A stretch of DNA of 64,000 nt from JBFWUM01 sp050247255. GTDB taxonomy: Bacteria > Acidobacteriota > Vicinamibacteria > Vicinamibacterales > UBA2999. The notes beneath the pieces were generated by a model that was not told where the DNA came from, made no database searches, and saw only the letters and a program-made list of their open reading frames with translations. The position numbers and the translations under genes were made by a program. Below are positions 35,499-43,725 of the stretch, one piece after another (positions within the stretch are counted from its first letter, which is position 1; the number at the start of each line of letters is the position of its first letter). Location of the stretch: positions 1 to 64,000 of the forward strand of contig JBFWUM010000008.1 of the NCBI GenBank assembly GCA_050247255.1. Direction: 5' to 3'.

Positions 35499-35924
35499 CT
35501 ACGGCTTCGGCAGGTATTGCTCGTGGCACGTGACGCACGTGGTGTACACGCCGTCGCTGGCCTCGACGAGCGCATCGACGTTCTTCGCGTGCGCCGCCGC
35601 CGACGCCCTGGCCGCGCCGTCGACAAGCGCCCGCGCGCTTCGGCCCCAGACCTCGCCTTCACGGGCGTGCGCGCTGAGGAGCAGCAGGTTGCCCCCTTCC
35701 GCCAGCAGCGCCGCCTGCTGCTCGACGCGCGCCCAGGCGGCGTCATCGGCCGGCGGGTCCGAGACGTTGAACACCACGTCGGAGGTGGGGACGATGAGCC
35801 CCTCCATGATCTGGCGGACGGTGGCGACGGCGCGAACGCCCGACTCCTGTGCCGCGGCGACGCCAACGGTGACGAGGACGGCCGCCGCCGCGGTGACCGC
35901 GGCATGTCGCGGGTGAATGATCAC
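35499..35924 (-). CDS. Exported monohaem c-type cytochrome
   Basis: 141 residues from GTG 35924 (AAGGAG upstream). A signal peptide ends near VGVAAAQ (25). The single haem site is C-terminal, CVTCHEQYLPKP, as in class II (cytochrome c'-like) proteins, after a helical domain (about 30-120). It would carry electrons or bind a small ligand in the periplasm. It stands alone between uvrC (convergent) and a small membrane gene. Confidence 0.85.
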   Translation of the reverse strand: MIIHPRHAAVTAAAAVLVTVGVAAAQESGVRAVATVRQIMEGLIVPTSDVVFNVSDPPADDAAWARVEQQAALLAEGGNLLLLSAHAREGEVWGRSARALVDGAARASAAAHAKNVDALVEASDGVYTTCVTCHEQYLPKP

Positions 35925-36118
35925 GGGTGTAACTCCTTTCCTTTCCGACGATAGCGCTCGCGGAGGCCGCTGTAACCGGGAGAGTTTTCGCGATACCGCG
36001 AACTATTTCCCGCCGGCGGCGGGCGCTCGGATCAGGACGCGCGCGAATCACGGCGCGTTGCGCCGCGATCGGCGCTTGGCATGGCCGCTGCTGAGTGACG
36101 CCGCGGAGGTCAACGTCA

Positions 36119-36364
36119 ATGCGGAACCAACATCCGGTCTGGCACGCGGGCTATTGGGAATGGGAGGCGCTGCTCTTTGGCGCGCTGCTGGTGGCGTTGG
36201 CGCTCGGCTCGCTGTTCGCCACGGTCTTTTCGCAGGTGGCGGCCTACTTCATCATCGCCGGCGTGCCGCTGCACATCTGGGGCATGTACCGGGTCTACCG
36301 GCAGAACCCGCGCCCGAGCGAGACGATTCGCGGCTTCCGGCCGGCGACGGTCGGGCGGCGTTAA
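36119..36364 (+). CDS. Small two-helix membrane protein
   Basis: 81 residues from ATG 36119 with GGAGG 9 nt upstream. Aromatic N-terminus (HPVWHAGYWEWE), two membrane helices (about 17-37 and 40-58), and a basic tail (YRQNPRPSETIRGFRP). Function unknown. Its TAA stop overlaps the stop of the convergent CoA-transferase gene. Confidence 0.6.
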   Translation: MRNQHPVWHAGYWEWEALLFGALLVALALGSLFATVFSQVAAYFIIAGVPLHIWGMYRVYRQNPRPSETIRGFRPATVGRR

Positions 36365-37650
36365 AGGACGACGTGGCGCGTCTCGGCAAGAGCGCGGCGC
36401 AGGTCGCCGCGCATGTCGGGATGCGCGATGCCGATGAGCGCGTCGGCGCGCTGCCGGAGCGTCAGCCCGAACAGATTGACCGCGCCGTACTCGGTGACGA
36501 CCCAGTGCACGTGGCCGCGGGTCGTCACCACGCCGGCGCCGGTCGCAATCGCCGGCACGATCCGGCTGATCGTGCCGCCCTTCGCCGTTGACGGCAGCGC
36601 GATGATCGGCTTGCCGCCTTCGGAAATCGCCGCCGCCCGGATGAAGTCCATCTGCCCGCCGATGCCGCTGTAGATGCGGAACCCCATCGAGTCGGCGACG
36701 ACCTGGCCGGACAGGTCGATCTCGATCGCCGAATTGATCGCCGTCACCTTGTCGTTCAACCGGATGATCCCGGTGTCGTTGGTGCGGTCGCACGGGTGGA
36801 ACTCGACCAGCGGGTTGTCGTTGACGAAGTCGTAGAGCCGCTGGCTGCCGAGCACGAAGCTGGTGACAATGCGCCCGCGGTGCACCTGCTTGAGCCGGTT
36901 GGTGATCGCGCCCGATTCCACCAGGTCGATCACCCCGTCCGAAAACATCTCGGTGTGGATCCCGAGGTCCTGCTTGTGCGCCAGCCGGCGCAGCGTCGCG
37001 TCGGGAATGGCGCCAATGCCCATCTGCAGCGTTGCCCCATCGTCCACGAGGGCGGCGACGTGCTCGCCAATCTGCTCTTCGACCGGCCCCGGGGCGGCGG
37101 CGTCGCGCGCGTGCAGCGGCCGCGACGTGTGGATGAACGCATCCAGGCGTGAAAAGGGGACGAGCGTGTTGCCGAGCGTCCGCGGCATCTGCTCGTTGAT
37201 CTCTGCCACCAGATAGCGGGCCGCCTGCGACGCGGCCAGGGCCGTGTCGACCGAGGTGCCGAGGGTGCAGTAGCCGTGCGCATCCGGCGGCGACAGCTGC
37301 AGCAGCGCGACGTCGAGCGGCACCTGGCGCCGCAGGAACAGCGACGGGATGTCCGACAGGAAGATCGGGATGAAGTCGGCGTCGCCGCGATCGATGGCCG
37401 CCCGCAGCGGCGCTCCCGTGAAGAGCGATATCGATCGCAGCCGCCCGCGGCACTCGGGCTCGGCAAATGGCGCCGGTCCGTTGGTGTGCAGGTGATACAG
37501 GCGGACGCCGTCGAGGTCGGTGCGGGCGGTCAGCGCCTCGAGCAGCGGCGTCGGCGTCGCCGCCGCGCCGTGCACGAAGACGTTCATCCCGCTGCCGATG
37601 CAGGACACCGCATCGGTGGCCGACACCGCGCCATCGCGCCAGTTGGGCAT
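36361..37650 (-). CDS. Acetyl-CoA hydrolase/transferase family CoA-transferase
   Basis: 429 residues from ATG 37650. Family landmarks are SCIGSGMNVFVHGAAATPTP, QMGIGAIPDA and GIHTEMFSDGV, where the Glu is the expected catalytic residue, then GSQRLYDFVNDN and GGTISRIVPAI. Length and order fit 4-hydroxybutyrate/acetate CoA-transferases. It would move CoA between acyl-CoA and acetate or another acid in the cytoplasm; the acid is not certain. It is the last gene of an operon with an M23 membrane protein and a DUF4136 lipoprotein, which is an unusual setting. Confidence 0.9.
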   Translation of the reverse strand: MPNWRDGAVSATDAVSCIGSGMNVFVHGAAATPTPLLEALTARTDLDGVRLYHLHTNGPAPFAEPECRGRLRSISLFTGAPLRAAIDRGDADFIPIFLSDIPSLFLRRQVPLDVALLQLSPPDAHGYCTLGTSVDTALAASQAARYLVAEINEQMPRTLGNTLVPFSRLDAFIHTSRPLHARDAAAPGPVEEQIGEHVAALVDDGATLQMGIGAIPDATLRRLAHKQDLGIHTEMFSDGVIDLVESGAITNRLKQVHRGRIVTSFVLGSQRLYDFVNDNPLVEFHPCDRTNDTGIIRLNDKVTAINSAIEIDLSGQVVADSMGFRIYSGIGGQMDFIRAAAISEGGKPIIALPSTAKGGTISRIVPAIATGAGVVTTRGHVHWVVTEYGAVNLFGLTLRQRADALIGIAHPDMRGDLRRALAETRHVVL

Positions 37651-37652
37651 CG

Positions 37653-39020
37653 TCACCGGAAATCCGCCAGCAGGTAGGCCGCCGCCATCGCCATGATCAG
37701 GGTAGCCGGAAACCCGGAGCCCGTGCCAAGCGGAACGATGGCCAGCAGGAAGACGATCGCGCCGGCGAGCCCGGCTGCCCGTGCGCGGCCCCTGAAGAGG
37801 AGCAGCACGGCGACGATGGCCTGACCGGCGGCGATCGTGCTGACGATGGCGGTCACGTGGGCCGCGAAGAAGCCCCCGATGAACCGGCGGTAGACGTCGA
37901 GGGCGGCCAGCGGCGCGTAGTCGAGATACACCCCGGGCGCGTCCAGCGCCGTGCGCAGGTTGACCTGCGCGGCCCAGGCGAAGAGCGCGACGAACAGCAG
38001 CCGGCCGGCTGTCGCCGACCGGAGGCTCGCGCCCAGCATCAGCAGCGAGACGAGGATGGAGCCAAGCTGCGCGTAGAGCATGACCGCCGGTGTCCACACG
38101 CGTGCCGGATCGGGTCGAGGGGCTGCCGCGTCCAGGATGTCATTCCGCGCGACGAACCGCCCGTCGATGCGCGCGTGCACCGGCGAGCCGCTGAACATCG
38201 GAGCACCGGCGGCGGCCGGTTGCTGCACGTGCAGGTGCAGGTGGGGCCAGTCGCTGTTCCCCGAGTTGCCGGCGCGTCCCAACGGTGCGCCCACCATCAC
38301 GGCATCACCCGGTTGCGCCGCGACGCTGCCGCGCTGCAGGTGTCCGAGTAAGACCTGCGCGCCGCCACACTGCAGAAACACGAAGTTGCCGGCGATGCCA
38401 TTCGGGTCGCTCGTCGCGGTCGGCTCGTCCGGCGCGTCATTCCTCGCCTCCACTACCGTGCCCGCGCATGGCGCTACCACCGGCCGTCCCGCGATGTCGC
38501 CGTCGGCTGCGGTGAGATCGACAGCGAAGCTCTGTCCGCGGAAGCCGGCGAGCCGTTCGCGCTCCAACGTGGCCACGTGGGCGTTCACCGTGCCGTTGCT
38601 GCCGCCGTTCGCCACGTAGTAGCGCCCGTCGTGAAAGGGGAGCGCCAGGTCCACCGCCGGCGCCCCGGCCGGCAAGCGACGGCCGGTGATGCCGGCAGCA
38701 CCCAGCCACACCCCGGCGGCCACGCCGAGGAGCATGGCCGCGAGCTCCATCCAGGTCCCGGCCGATCGCGGGCGCCACGACGCGCCTCGAACGTGCGCGG
38801 CGCTGCGCAGCAGCGCCAAGGCGAGCGCGATGAACAGGATGAGGGGGAGCCAGGGAGGCAGCAGCAGCCAGAGACCGGCCAGGCGTGACGCGGCAATCCA
38901 GGCGGCTGCCGCCAGGATTGCCGCCAGCCATGTTCCACGCGGCGGGGTCCGCCGCCAGGCAATCCAGGCCAGCAGTGCCAGCGGCACGCCGGCCTGGACC
39001 GCCGTGACGGCCACGAGCAT
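37653..39020 (-). CDS. Membrane protein with M23 (LytM) peptidase domain
   Basis: 455 residues from ATG 39020. N-terminal membrane helices (about four in 5-125) are followed by an M23 domain (about 165-290) with DLTAADG, LLGHLQRGSVAAQPGD and the HxH metal motif in NSDWPHLHLHV. Four or more further helices form the C-terminus. M23 enzymes cut peptide crosslinks of peptidoglycan. A domain between two blocks of membrane helices is uncommon. The gene lies 2 bp after the DUF4136 gene and 2 bp before the CoA-transferase gene. Confidence 0.82.
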   Translation of the reverse strand: MLVAVTAVQAGVPLALLAWIAWRRTPPRGTWLAAILAAAAWIAASRLAGLWLLLPPWLPLILFIALALALLRSAAHVRGASWRPRSAGTWMELAAMLLGVAAGVWLGAAGITGRRLPAGAPAVDLALPFHDGRYYVANGGSNGTVNAHVATLERERLAGFRGQSFAVDLTAADGDIAGRPVVAPCAGTVVEARNDAPDEPTATSDPNGIAGNFVFLQCGGAQVLLGHLQRGSVAAQPGDAVMVGAPLGRAGNSGNSDWPHLHLHVQQPAAAGAPMFSGSPVHARIDGRFVARNDILDAAAPRPDPARVWTPAVMLYAQLGSILVSLLMLGASLRSATAGRLLFVALFAWAAQVNLRTALDAPGVYLDYAPLAALDVYRRFIGGFFAAHVTAIVSTIAAGQAIVAVLLLFRGRARAAGLAGAIVFLLAIVPLGTGSGFPATLIMAMAAAYLLADFR

Positions 39021-39022
39021 GG

Positions 39023-39562
39023 TCAGTTCACCCGGGGAAAGGCCGCCATCATCTTCGTGACCGCCTCCTCGATGTGCGCCTCCATCCGATCCTGGTTGTC
39101 GATGATCCCCTGCAGGCTGTCCTGTGCCCAGCCCCGCCACACCAGCTTGTTGGTGCGCGCGTTGACCATGTCGACCACGATGGTGCCCTGCTCGTACTCG
39201 ATCACGCGGGCCTCGCAGTTGCCGGGCGTGCAGCTCACGTCAGGCTCGATCACCTGGAAGCGCTGGTTGACGTTGGCGTGATAGTGCAGCAGCAGGTCCG
39301 GCCATTGCCCGTCATCCGCTCGCACGTAGCCCCGCCTCCCGAGCTCCTGCTCCATGGCGCCCTGCAGGTAGTCGTGGAAGAACGGGTTGTTGTCGAGGCG
39401 CGGGTCGCCGGTCGGGAATTCGTCGGCCGGTCCCCAGTCCCAGGTCTTGAACTCGGTGAAGTTCGCGGTGCGATCGAGATGCGTGGCCACGTTCATCGTC
39501 ACGCATCCCGTGGTGGCGAGCGCGAGGAGCATGACCGCGGCAATGCGTGCGAGTGATGTCAT
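39023..39562 (-). CDS. DUF4136 lipoprotein
   Basis: 179 residues. A lipoprotein signal peptide with lipobox LATTGC puts the anchor at Cys 20. DUF4136 features follow: FTEFKTWDWGPADEF, FHDYLQGAMEQELGRRGY, DLLLHYHANVNQRF and GTIVVDMVNARTNKLVWRGW. The function of the domain is unknown; the protein should be membrane-anchored in the periplasm or outer membrane. It leads the operon with the M23 and CoA-transferase genes. Confidence 0.9.
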   Translation of the reverse strand: MTSLARIAAVMLLALATTGCVTMNVATHLDRTANFTEFKTWDWGPADEFPTGDPRLDNNPFFHDYLQGAMEQELGRRGYVRADDGQWPDLLLHYHANVNQRFQVIEPDVSCTPGNCEARVIEYEQGTIVVDMVNARTNKLVWRGWAQDSLQGIIDNQDRMEAHIEEAVTKMMAAFPRVN

Positions 39563-39820
39563 GGTCGGATACCTCGTCTCGTGCTGTTGCACTCGGTGTT
39601 CCAATCCGGCCGCCGCAAACGCCTGCGATTCGAGGCAGTGCGGCGTACGGGGTCGAGCCGCCGCGCGGAATCCTTCGAATCGGCGGGAATAATTCGCGCT
39701 CCGATCGGCGGGCCGCGGCCGGCGCGCGTCGATCGGCCCGATTTCCGCCCGGCCGCGGGCGGCATCGGGCTTGCCGGAACCCGTCCGCGCGCCACCCCTG
39801 TGCGCGGAAAGGGATCTGAC

Positions 39821-40294
39821 GTGACCGACTGGCTTTTCTCGCTCGAGAGCACCGGCTTCGCGACGTGGCTGCGCGAGTCCGGATCGATCTGGGCCTACCC
39901 CCTCGTCCTGACCCTGCACACCGCCGGCATGGGTGTGCTGGTCGGCGCCAACTGGGTACTCGATCTGCGCTTCCTGGGCGTCGCGACCGGGGTGCCGCTC
40001 GCTTCCATCCAGCGCCTGTTCCGCGTGATGTGGGCGGGCTTCTGGGTCAACCTGGCGACGGGCGTGATGCTCTTCGCCGCCGACGCGAGCACCAAGGGCG
40101 CGACGCGCCTCTTCGTCTTCAAGATCGGCCTGGTCATCCTGGCCGTCCTCGTTGCGGCGGGAATGCAGCGTCGCGTCTACGGCAGCGGCGACGAGCCGAC
40201 GGCGGTGCCCTCCGGCGTGCCGGCCCTGGCCGCGCTGTCGATCGTCCTCTGGCTGGGCGCCATCGCGGCCGGCCGTTACATGGCCTACGTCTAG
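39821..40294 (+). CDS. Four-helix membrane protein, first of a pair
   Basis: 157 residues from GTG 39821 (GGAAAGGGA upstream). Four membrane helices, with His in LTLHTAGMGVLVGANWVLDL on the first. This layout resembles small DUF6644-like membrane proteins. The next gene encodes a similar protein (EIVHFVGMCLLLGAIGLLDL), so the two are probably paralogues that work together. The open frame extends 240 bp upstream but that part is not membrane-like and overlaps no start signal. Confidence 0.65.
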   Translation: MTDWLFSLESTGFATWLRESGSIWAYPLVLTLHTAGMGVLVGANWVLDLRFLGVATGVPLASIQRLFRVMWAGFWVNLATGVMLFAADASTKGATRLFVFKIGLVILAVLVAAGMQRRVYGSGDEPTAVPSGVPALAALSIVLWLGAIAAGRYMAYV

Positions 40295-40305
40295 GGAGTG
40301 CTCAC

Positions 40306-40794
40306 ATGGATGCCTTTGCCCTCTGGCTGCGCGGCACCGATCTCTCGGAAGCGATCCGCGTACTGCCCTGGTTCTGGCCGTTTCTCGAGATCGTCCATTT
40401 CGTCGGCATGTGCCTGTTGCTGGGGGCGATCGGGCTGCTCGACCTCCGGCTGGTCGGCTTCTTCCGGCGGATCCCGGTGTCGGCCCTGCGCCGCCTGCTG
40501 CCGTGGGGCATCGCCGGCTTCGCGCTGAACTTCGTCAGCGGTGTGCTGTTCTTCCTGGGGGCGCCCGATCAGTACATCCACAATCTGGCGTTCTACGGCA
40601 AGCTGCTGTTCCTCGTGGCCGCCGGAGTCAACGCCCTGGTCTTCGAGACGACCTGGGGCGAGCGCGTCACCGCCATGGGCGTCATCGTCGAGACGCCGCG
40701 TCCCTTGAAGGTGGCAGGCGTCGTCTCCATCGTCTCGTGGCTGATGGTGGTCTACTGGGGGCGGATGCTGCCGTTCATCGGCAACGCTTTCTGA
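40306..40794 (+). CDS. Four-helix membrane protein, second of a pair
   Basis: 162 residues, 11 bp after its paralogue. Four membrane helices. The helix EIVHFVGMCLLLGAIGLLDL aligns by eye with LTLHTAGMGVLVGANWVLDL of the first protein, both with His then G-x-LLGA-like sequence and a terminal DLR. A haem- or ion-binding heterodimer is possible but unproven. Confidence 0.65.
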   Translation: MDAFALWLRGTDLSEAIRVLPWFWPFLEIVHFVGMCLLLGAIGLLDLRLVGFFRRIPVSALRRLLPWGIAGFALNFVSGVLFFLGAPDQYIHNLAFYGKLLFLVAAGVNALVFETTWGERVTAMGVIVETPRPLKVAGVVSIVSWLMVVYWGRMLPFIGNAF

Positions 40795-41136
40795 TCAGCG
40801 CGTGAGCCTGGGCGCCAGGAACGTGGTGATCAGCACCAGCACCCAGATTCGCCCGCGCAGCACGTTGTAGTCGGCCAGCAGCCGTTCCCACGTGTTGCCG
40901 AACAGGTAGTGGCCGGCGAGCAACTCGAAGGCGACGGTCATCGCGACCCAGAGCGCGCCGATCCACGGCATGGCGACGAACGTGATCGCCAGGATCAACG
41001 CCGACAACGTGAGGGTGCTGATGACGTGCCCCCAGGTGTCGCCGACGCGCGGGATGATCAGCGCCTCGCGGACAGCGCCATTGGCGACGGCGGCGACGAG
41101 CAGGGCACACCAGATGACAAGGGCTCGGGGGTACAC
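40795..41136 (-). CDS. Small membrane protein
   Basis: 113 residues from GTG 41136, with a strong AGGAGG 8 nt upstream that decides the start. Three hydrophobic helices (about 6-24, 35-58 and 90-108). It overlaps the upstream 297-residue membrane protein gene by 79 bp in another frame. Function unknown. Confidence 0.65.
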   Translation of the reverse strand: MYPRALVIWCALLVAAVANGAVREALIIPRVGDTWGHVISTLTLSALILAITFVAMPWIGALWVAMTVAFELLAGHYLFGNTWERLLADYNVLRGRIWVLVLITTFLAPRLTR

Positions 41137-41951
41137 GGCAGCTCCTCCTCGATGTTGACCAGGAAGCGCGCCAGCAGGAACGCGGCGACGAGGAACCCGG
41201 TCACGTAGGCGGCGGTTTCGACGCCGCTCACCGCGTGGCCCCAGGCGACGACGACCAGGGTGTTGGCGATGAGCGTCAGGAAGGTGGCGGCGGCCTTCAT
41301 CAGCAGCGGGCCGGCCAGCGCCAGGCCGAGCGCCGTGCGTCGCCAGAGCCACAGGCCGCCGAAGAACAGCAGCGGCAGCAGGACGATGCCGTCGATGGCC
41401 ACGACGGTGCGCACCACCATGTCGGGGGCGTCGCCGGCGGCCAGGCGGCTGGCGACGAGCATCGTCCAGAGCCCGGCGAAGAATGTGGCCGTCGCCACGA
41501 AATAGGCGGCGATGGCGCGGCGCGGCAGCCGCGGACCGGCGTGCGCGTCGAGCGCCGGCAGGTCGAGCGCGAACAGCAGCGCCAGGGCGCCGTACATGCC
41601 GAGCGACACGATCGCGATGTAGACCGGGAAGAGCCAGGTGACCGGCGCACCGAGCACGTAGAAGGCGTACGAGTAGGCGACGTAGAACAGCAGGCCGATC
41701 CAGCAGAGGAGGGCACGGGTCGAGCCGTGGCGGCCGGCCCATGCGCTGGCCGCGAGCATCGGGACGGCCAGCGTCAGGGTGACGGCGTCCTGTCCGAGAA
41801 ATGAGGGGTAGGTGGTGGCGGCGGCGTCGTACCAGCCGCGCGGGCCCAGCGTGAGGCCGGCAATGGCGCTGCCGGCCAGCAGTGGGAGGAGGAGGCCCGT
41901 CATCCGGGAGACCAGCGTGATGTCTCCTGCCATCGGAAGTTGTCGTTGCAT
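41058..41951 (-). CDS. Polytopic membrane protein of unknown function
   Basis: 297 residues with about seven membrane helices (for example MTGLLLPLLAGSAIAGLTL and VTWLFPVYIAIVSLGMYGAL). A Gly-Pro-Arg-Gly-Trp-Tyr loop follows the first helix. The C-terminal 30 residues are hydrophilic and overlap the start of the next gene. No family is recognised. It follows the hydroquinone dioxygenase operon by 46 bp, so it may or may not be part of it. Confidence 0.6.
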   Translation of the reverse strand: MQRQLPMAGDITLVSRMTGLLLPLLAGSAIAGLTLGPRGWYDAAATTYPSFLGQDAVTLTLAVPMLAASAWAGRHGSTRALLCWIGLLFYVAYSYAFYVLGAPVTWLFPVYIAIVSLGMYGALALLFALDLPALDAHAGPRLPRRAIAAYFVATATFFAGLWTMLVASRLAAGDAPDMVVRTVVAIDGIVLLPLLFFGGLWLWRRTALGLALAGPLLMKAAATFLTLIANTLVVVAWGHAVSGVETAAYVTGFLVAAFLLARFLVNIEEELPCTPEPLSSGVPCSSPPSPMALSARR

Positions 41952-41997
41952 GACGGGCCTCCCCGCCTGATGTGCCGCCGATTCGGACGAGGCGGTG

Positions 41998-42213
41998 CTA
42001 CGCCTCGTCGTCTTCAGCGGTCTGCCAGTGCTCGCACACGTCGCACTCGGCTTCGGTGACCACGCGGCGGGTGCCGAAGGGCGTTGGGCGCACGCACATC
42101 CAGAGGCTCTCCGCGTGTCCGCGATCCGGGTCGGGCGTCAGCCGGCGCCCGGCACGGGCCCACTTGCACTCCCATGCCGCCTGCTTCATCGTCGTCGCGA
42201 CCCTGAACGCCAT
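41998..42213 (-). CDS. Small cysteine-containing protein in the dioxygenase operon
   Basis: 71 residues, AGGAGG 9 nt before the ATG. Four cysteines (one in AAWECKW, one in LWMCVRP, and a CDVC pair near the end) suggest a small metal-binding fold. It lies 10 bp after pnpD. A maturation, iron-delivery or ferredoxin-like role for the dioxygenase is possible; there is no direct evidence. Confidence 0.55.
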   Translation of the reverse strand: MAFRVATTMKQAAWECKWARAGRRLTPDPDRGHAESLWMCVRPTPFGTRRVVTEAECDVCEHWQTAEDDEA

Positions 42214-42223
42214 GACCGACCTC

Positions 42224-43204
42224 CTAGAACTCCACGGGATACGGCGGGATGACGCCCCGCTGGTGCATCTCCGCCACCTTGTTGTCGTTGTTCTCCCAGA
42301 CGATCAGCATCGACCGCTTGGGCGAGTAGCCGCGGTGGCGGATGTCGGCCGGCATGGCCGCCACGTCGCCGGCGCGCATGGTGACCTTGGCCAGCGGCTT
42401 GCCGGTGGCCTTGTCCTCGATGTCCCAGAAGATCTCGTCGCTGACCTGCACGAACCACTCGACCCGGTCGTTGCCGTGCGTGATCGGCAGCACGTGCTCC
42501 TCGGTCGTCGGGCAGAGCAGGCTGTCCTTGACCACCGAGCAGACCGACGGGTTCCAGGTGACGTCGGAGCGCGACAGGTAGGCGTAGAGATTGAACGCGT
42601 GGACGCGGTCGGCGAAGCCCGATTCGGCGTGCACCTCGGGCTCGTCCTGCCGCACGTCGAGGAACTGGCGGTTCACCGGGAAGCCGTTGTCGTCGGAGCG
42701 GCGCGGCGTGTCGCCGGACAGCCCGACCATGCGCTGGGCGACGACCCGCTGGCGCTTGATGGCCTTGACGTTCTCGCCGCGCTTCGGTCCGTAGGCCCGC
42801 CCCGTTTCGTCCGGCGCGGCAAACGGGTCGAACCCCTCGTTGGTCCAGTCGGCGAGCATGGCCTCGAAGACCGCCTTCAGCTCCTTCGCCTCGAACGTCT
42901 CGACGTGATGGCGGTTGGAGGCGCGGTAGCCCTCGTTGAACAGCCCGATGAAGAGCTCCACCGTGCCGTAGTGGTTGACCGTGCCGAGCACGCCGTCGAA
43001 GTTGACGGTGCCGTAGAAGAACCCCCAGGCGATGTCGCGCATCAGCGCGCGCAGGAACTCCTCGACCGGCATGACGTGGCGGCCGCCCGGATAGTGGATA
43101 TGCACGAAGTACTCGTCGCGCGCAAACGTGAAGTGGCCGGCGTGGAACTCGCGGTAGCCGAGGTCCTTGCCCGGCGTCGCGGCGGCCTGCAGAACTGTGC
43201 TCAT
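42224..43204 (-). CDS. pnpD: Hydroquinone 1,2-dioxygenase large subunit (PnpD/HapD type)
   Basis: 326 residues, close to the size I recall for HapD/PnpD. These Fe(II) enzymes cleave hydroquinone to 4-hydroxymuconic semialdehyde. The iron ligands described for PnpD are His, Asn (+2), Glu (+6) and His (+47). This protein has exactly that spacing: H243, N245, E249 in ITHGNDRVEWF and H290 in PADIRHRGYS. A cupin-like region (about 230-320) surrounds them. AAGGAG precedes ATG 43204. The small subunit gene is directly upstream. The substrate could be a substituted hydroquinone. Confidence 0.8.
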   Translation of the reverse strand: MSTVLQAAATPGKDLGYREFHAGHFTFARDEYFVHIHYPGGRHVMPVEEFLRALMRDIAWGFFYGTVNFDGVLGTVNHYGTVELFIGLFNEGYRASNRHHVETFEAKELKAVFEAMLADWTNEGFDPFAAPDETGRAYGPKRGENVKAIKRQRVVAQRMVGLSGDTPRRSDDNGFPVNRQFLDVRQDEPEVHAESGFADRVHAFNLYAYLSRSDVTWNPSVCSVVKDSLLCPTTEEHVLPITHGNDRVEWFVQVSDEIFWDIEDKATGKPLAKVTMRAGDVAAMPADIRHRGYSPKRSMLIVWENNDNKVAEMHQRGVIPPYPVEF

Positions 43205-43223
43205 AACGCTCCTTCGGAAATGG

Positions 43224-43721
43224 CTACGCGGTCTGGCAGATCTCGGCCCAGCGCTCGATCGTCTCGGGGCCGGCAATGGTCTGGACGAGCAGCGCGCCGG
43301 GGCGCGCGGCGACGAACTGATACGCGCCGCCGGCGGGCAGCAGCGCCATGTGGCCGCGGCGGGCGCGGACCCACCCCATGCGCCGCCCGCGCGGTTCGGC
43401 GGCGAGCCGCACCGCGCCTTCGGCGCCGGGGGTGACGACCGGCACGTCCGGCTGGATGTAGTGGATGGTGATGTCGCCATCCATCACGAGCACCGCTTCG
43501 TCGTGCGCCGCGGCGTACCAGGGCGACGGCCCCTCGGCGCGCACGGCCTCGAGCACGTACTTCAGGTTCTTGCCGACGGCCACGCGCTCGTACGGCTTCG
43601 ACTTCGCGGCGACGTCGAAGACGTTGGAGAAGGCGTAGTCCTTGGCGTTGTCATCGATGATGTCGACACCGCCCTTGCGGTAGTCGAGCAGCGATCCAAA
43701 CTGCGTTGGGCTGGGTTGCAT
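43224..43721 (-). CDS. pnpC: Hydroquinone 1,2-dioxygenase small subunit (PnpC/HapC type)
   Basis: 165 residues, matching the small subunit size of this two-component enzyme. A cupin-like fold is suggested by AAAHDEAVLVMDGDITIHYI and RRGHMALLPAGGAYQFVA. It stands 19 bp upstream of pnpD and 4 bp after the TonB-like gene, with GGAGG inside the end of that gene. The identification rests mainly on size and on the partner; small subunits have few signature residues. Confidence 0.7.
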   Translation of the reverse strand: MQPSPTQFGSLLDYRKGGVDIIDDNAKDYAFSNVFDVAAKSKPYERVAVGKNLKYVLEAVRAEGPSPWYAAAHDEAVLVMDGDITIHYIQPDVPVVTPGAEGAVRLAAEPRGRRMGWVRARRGHMALLPAGGAYQFVAARPGALLVQTIAGPETIERWAEICQTA

Positions 43722-43725
43722 ACGG

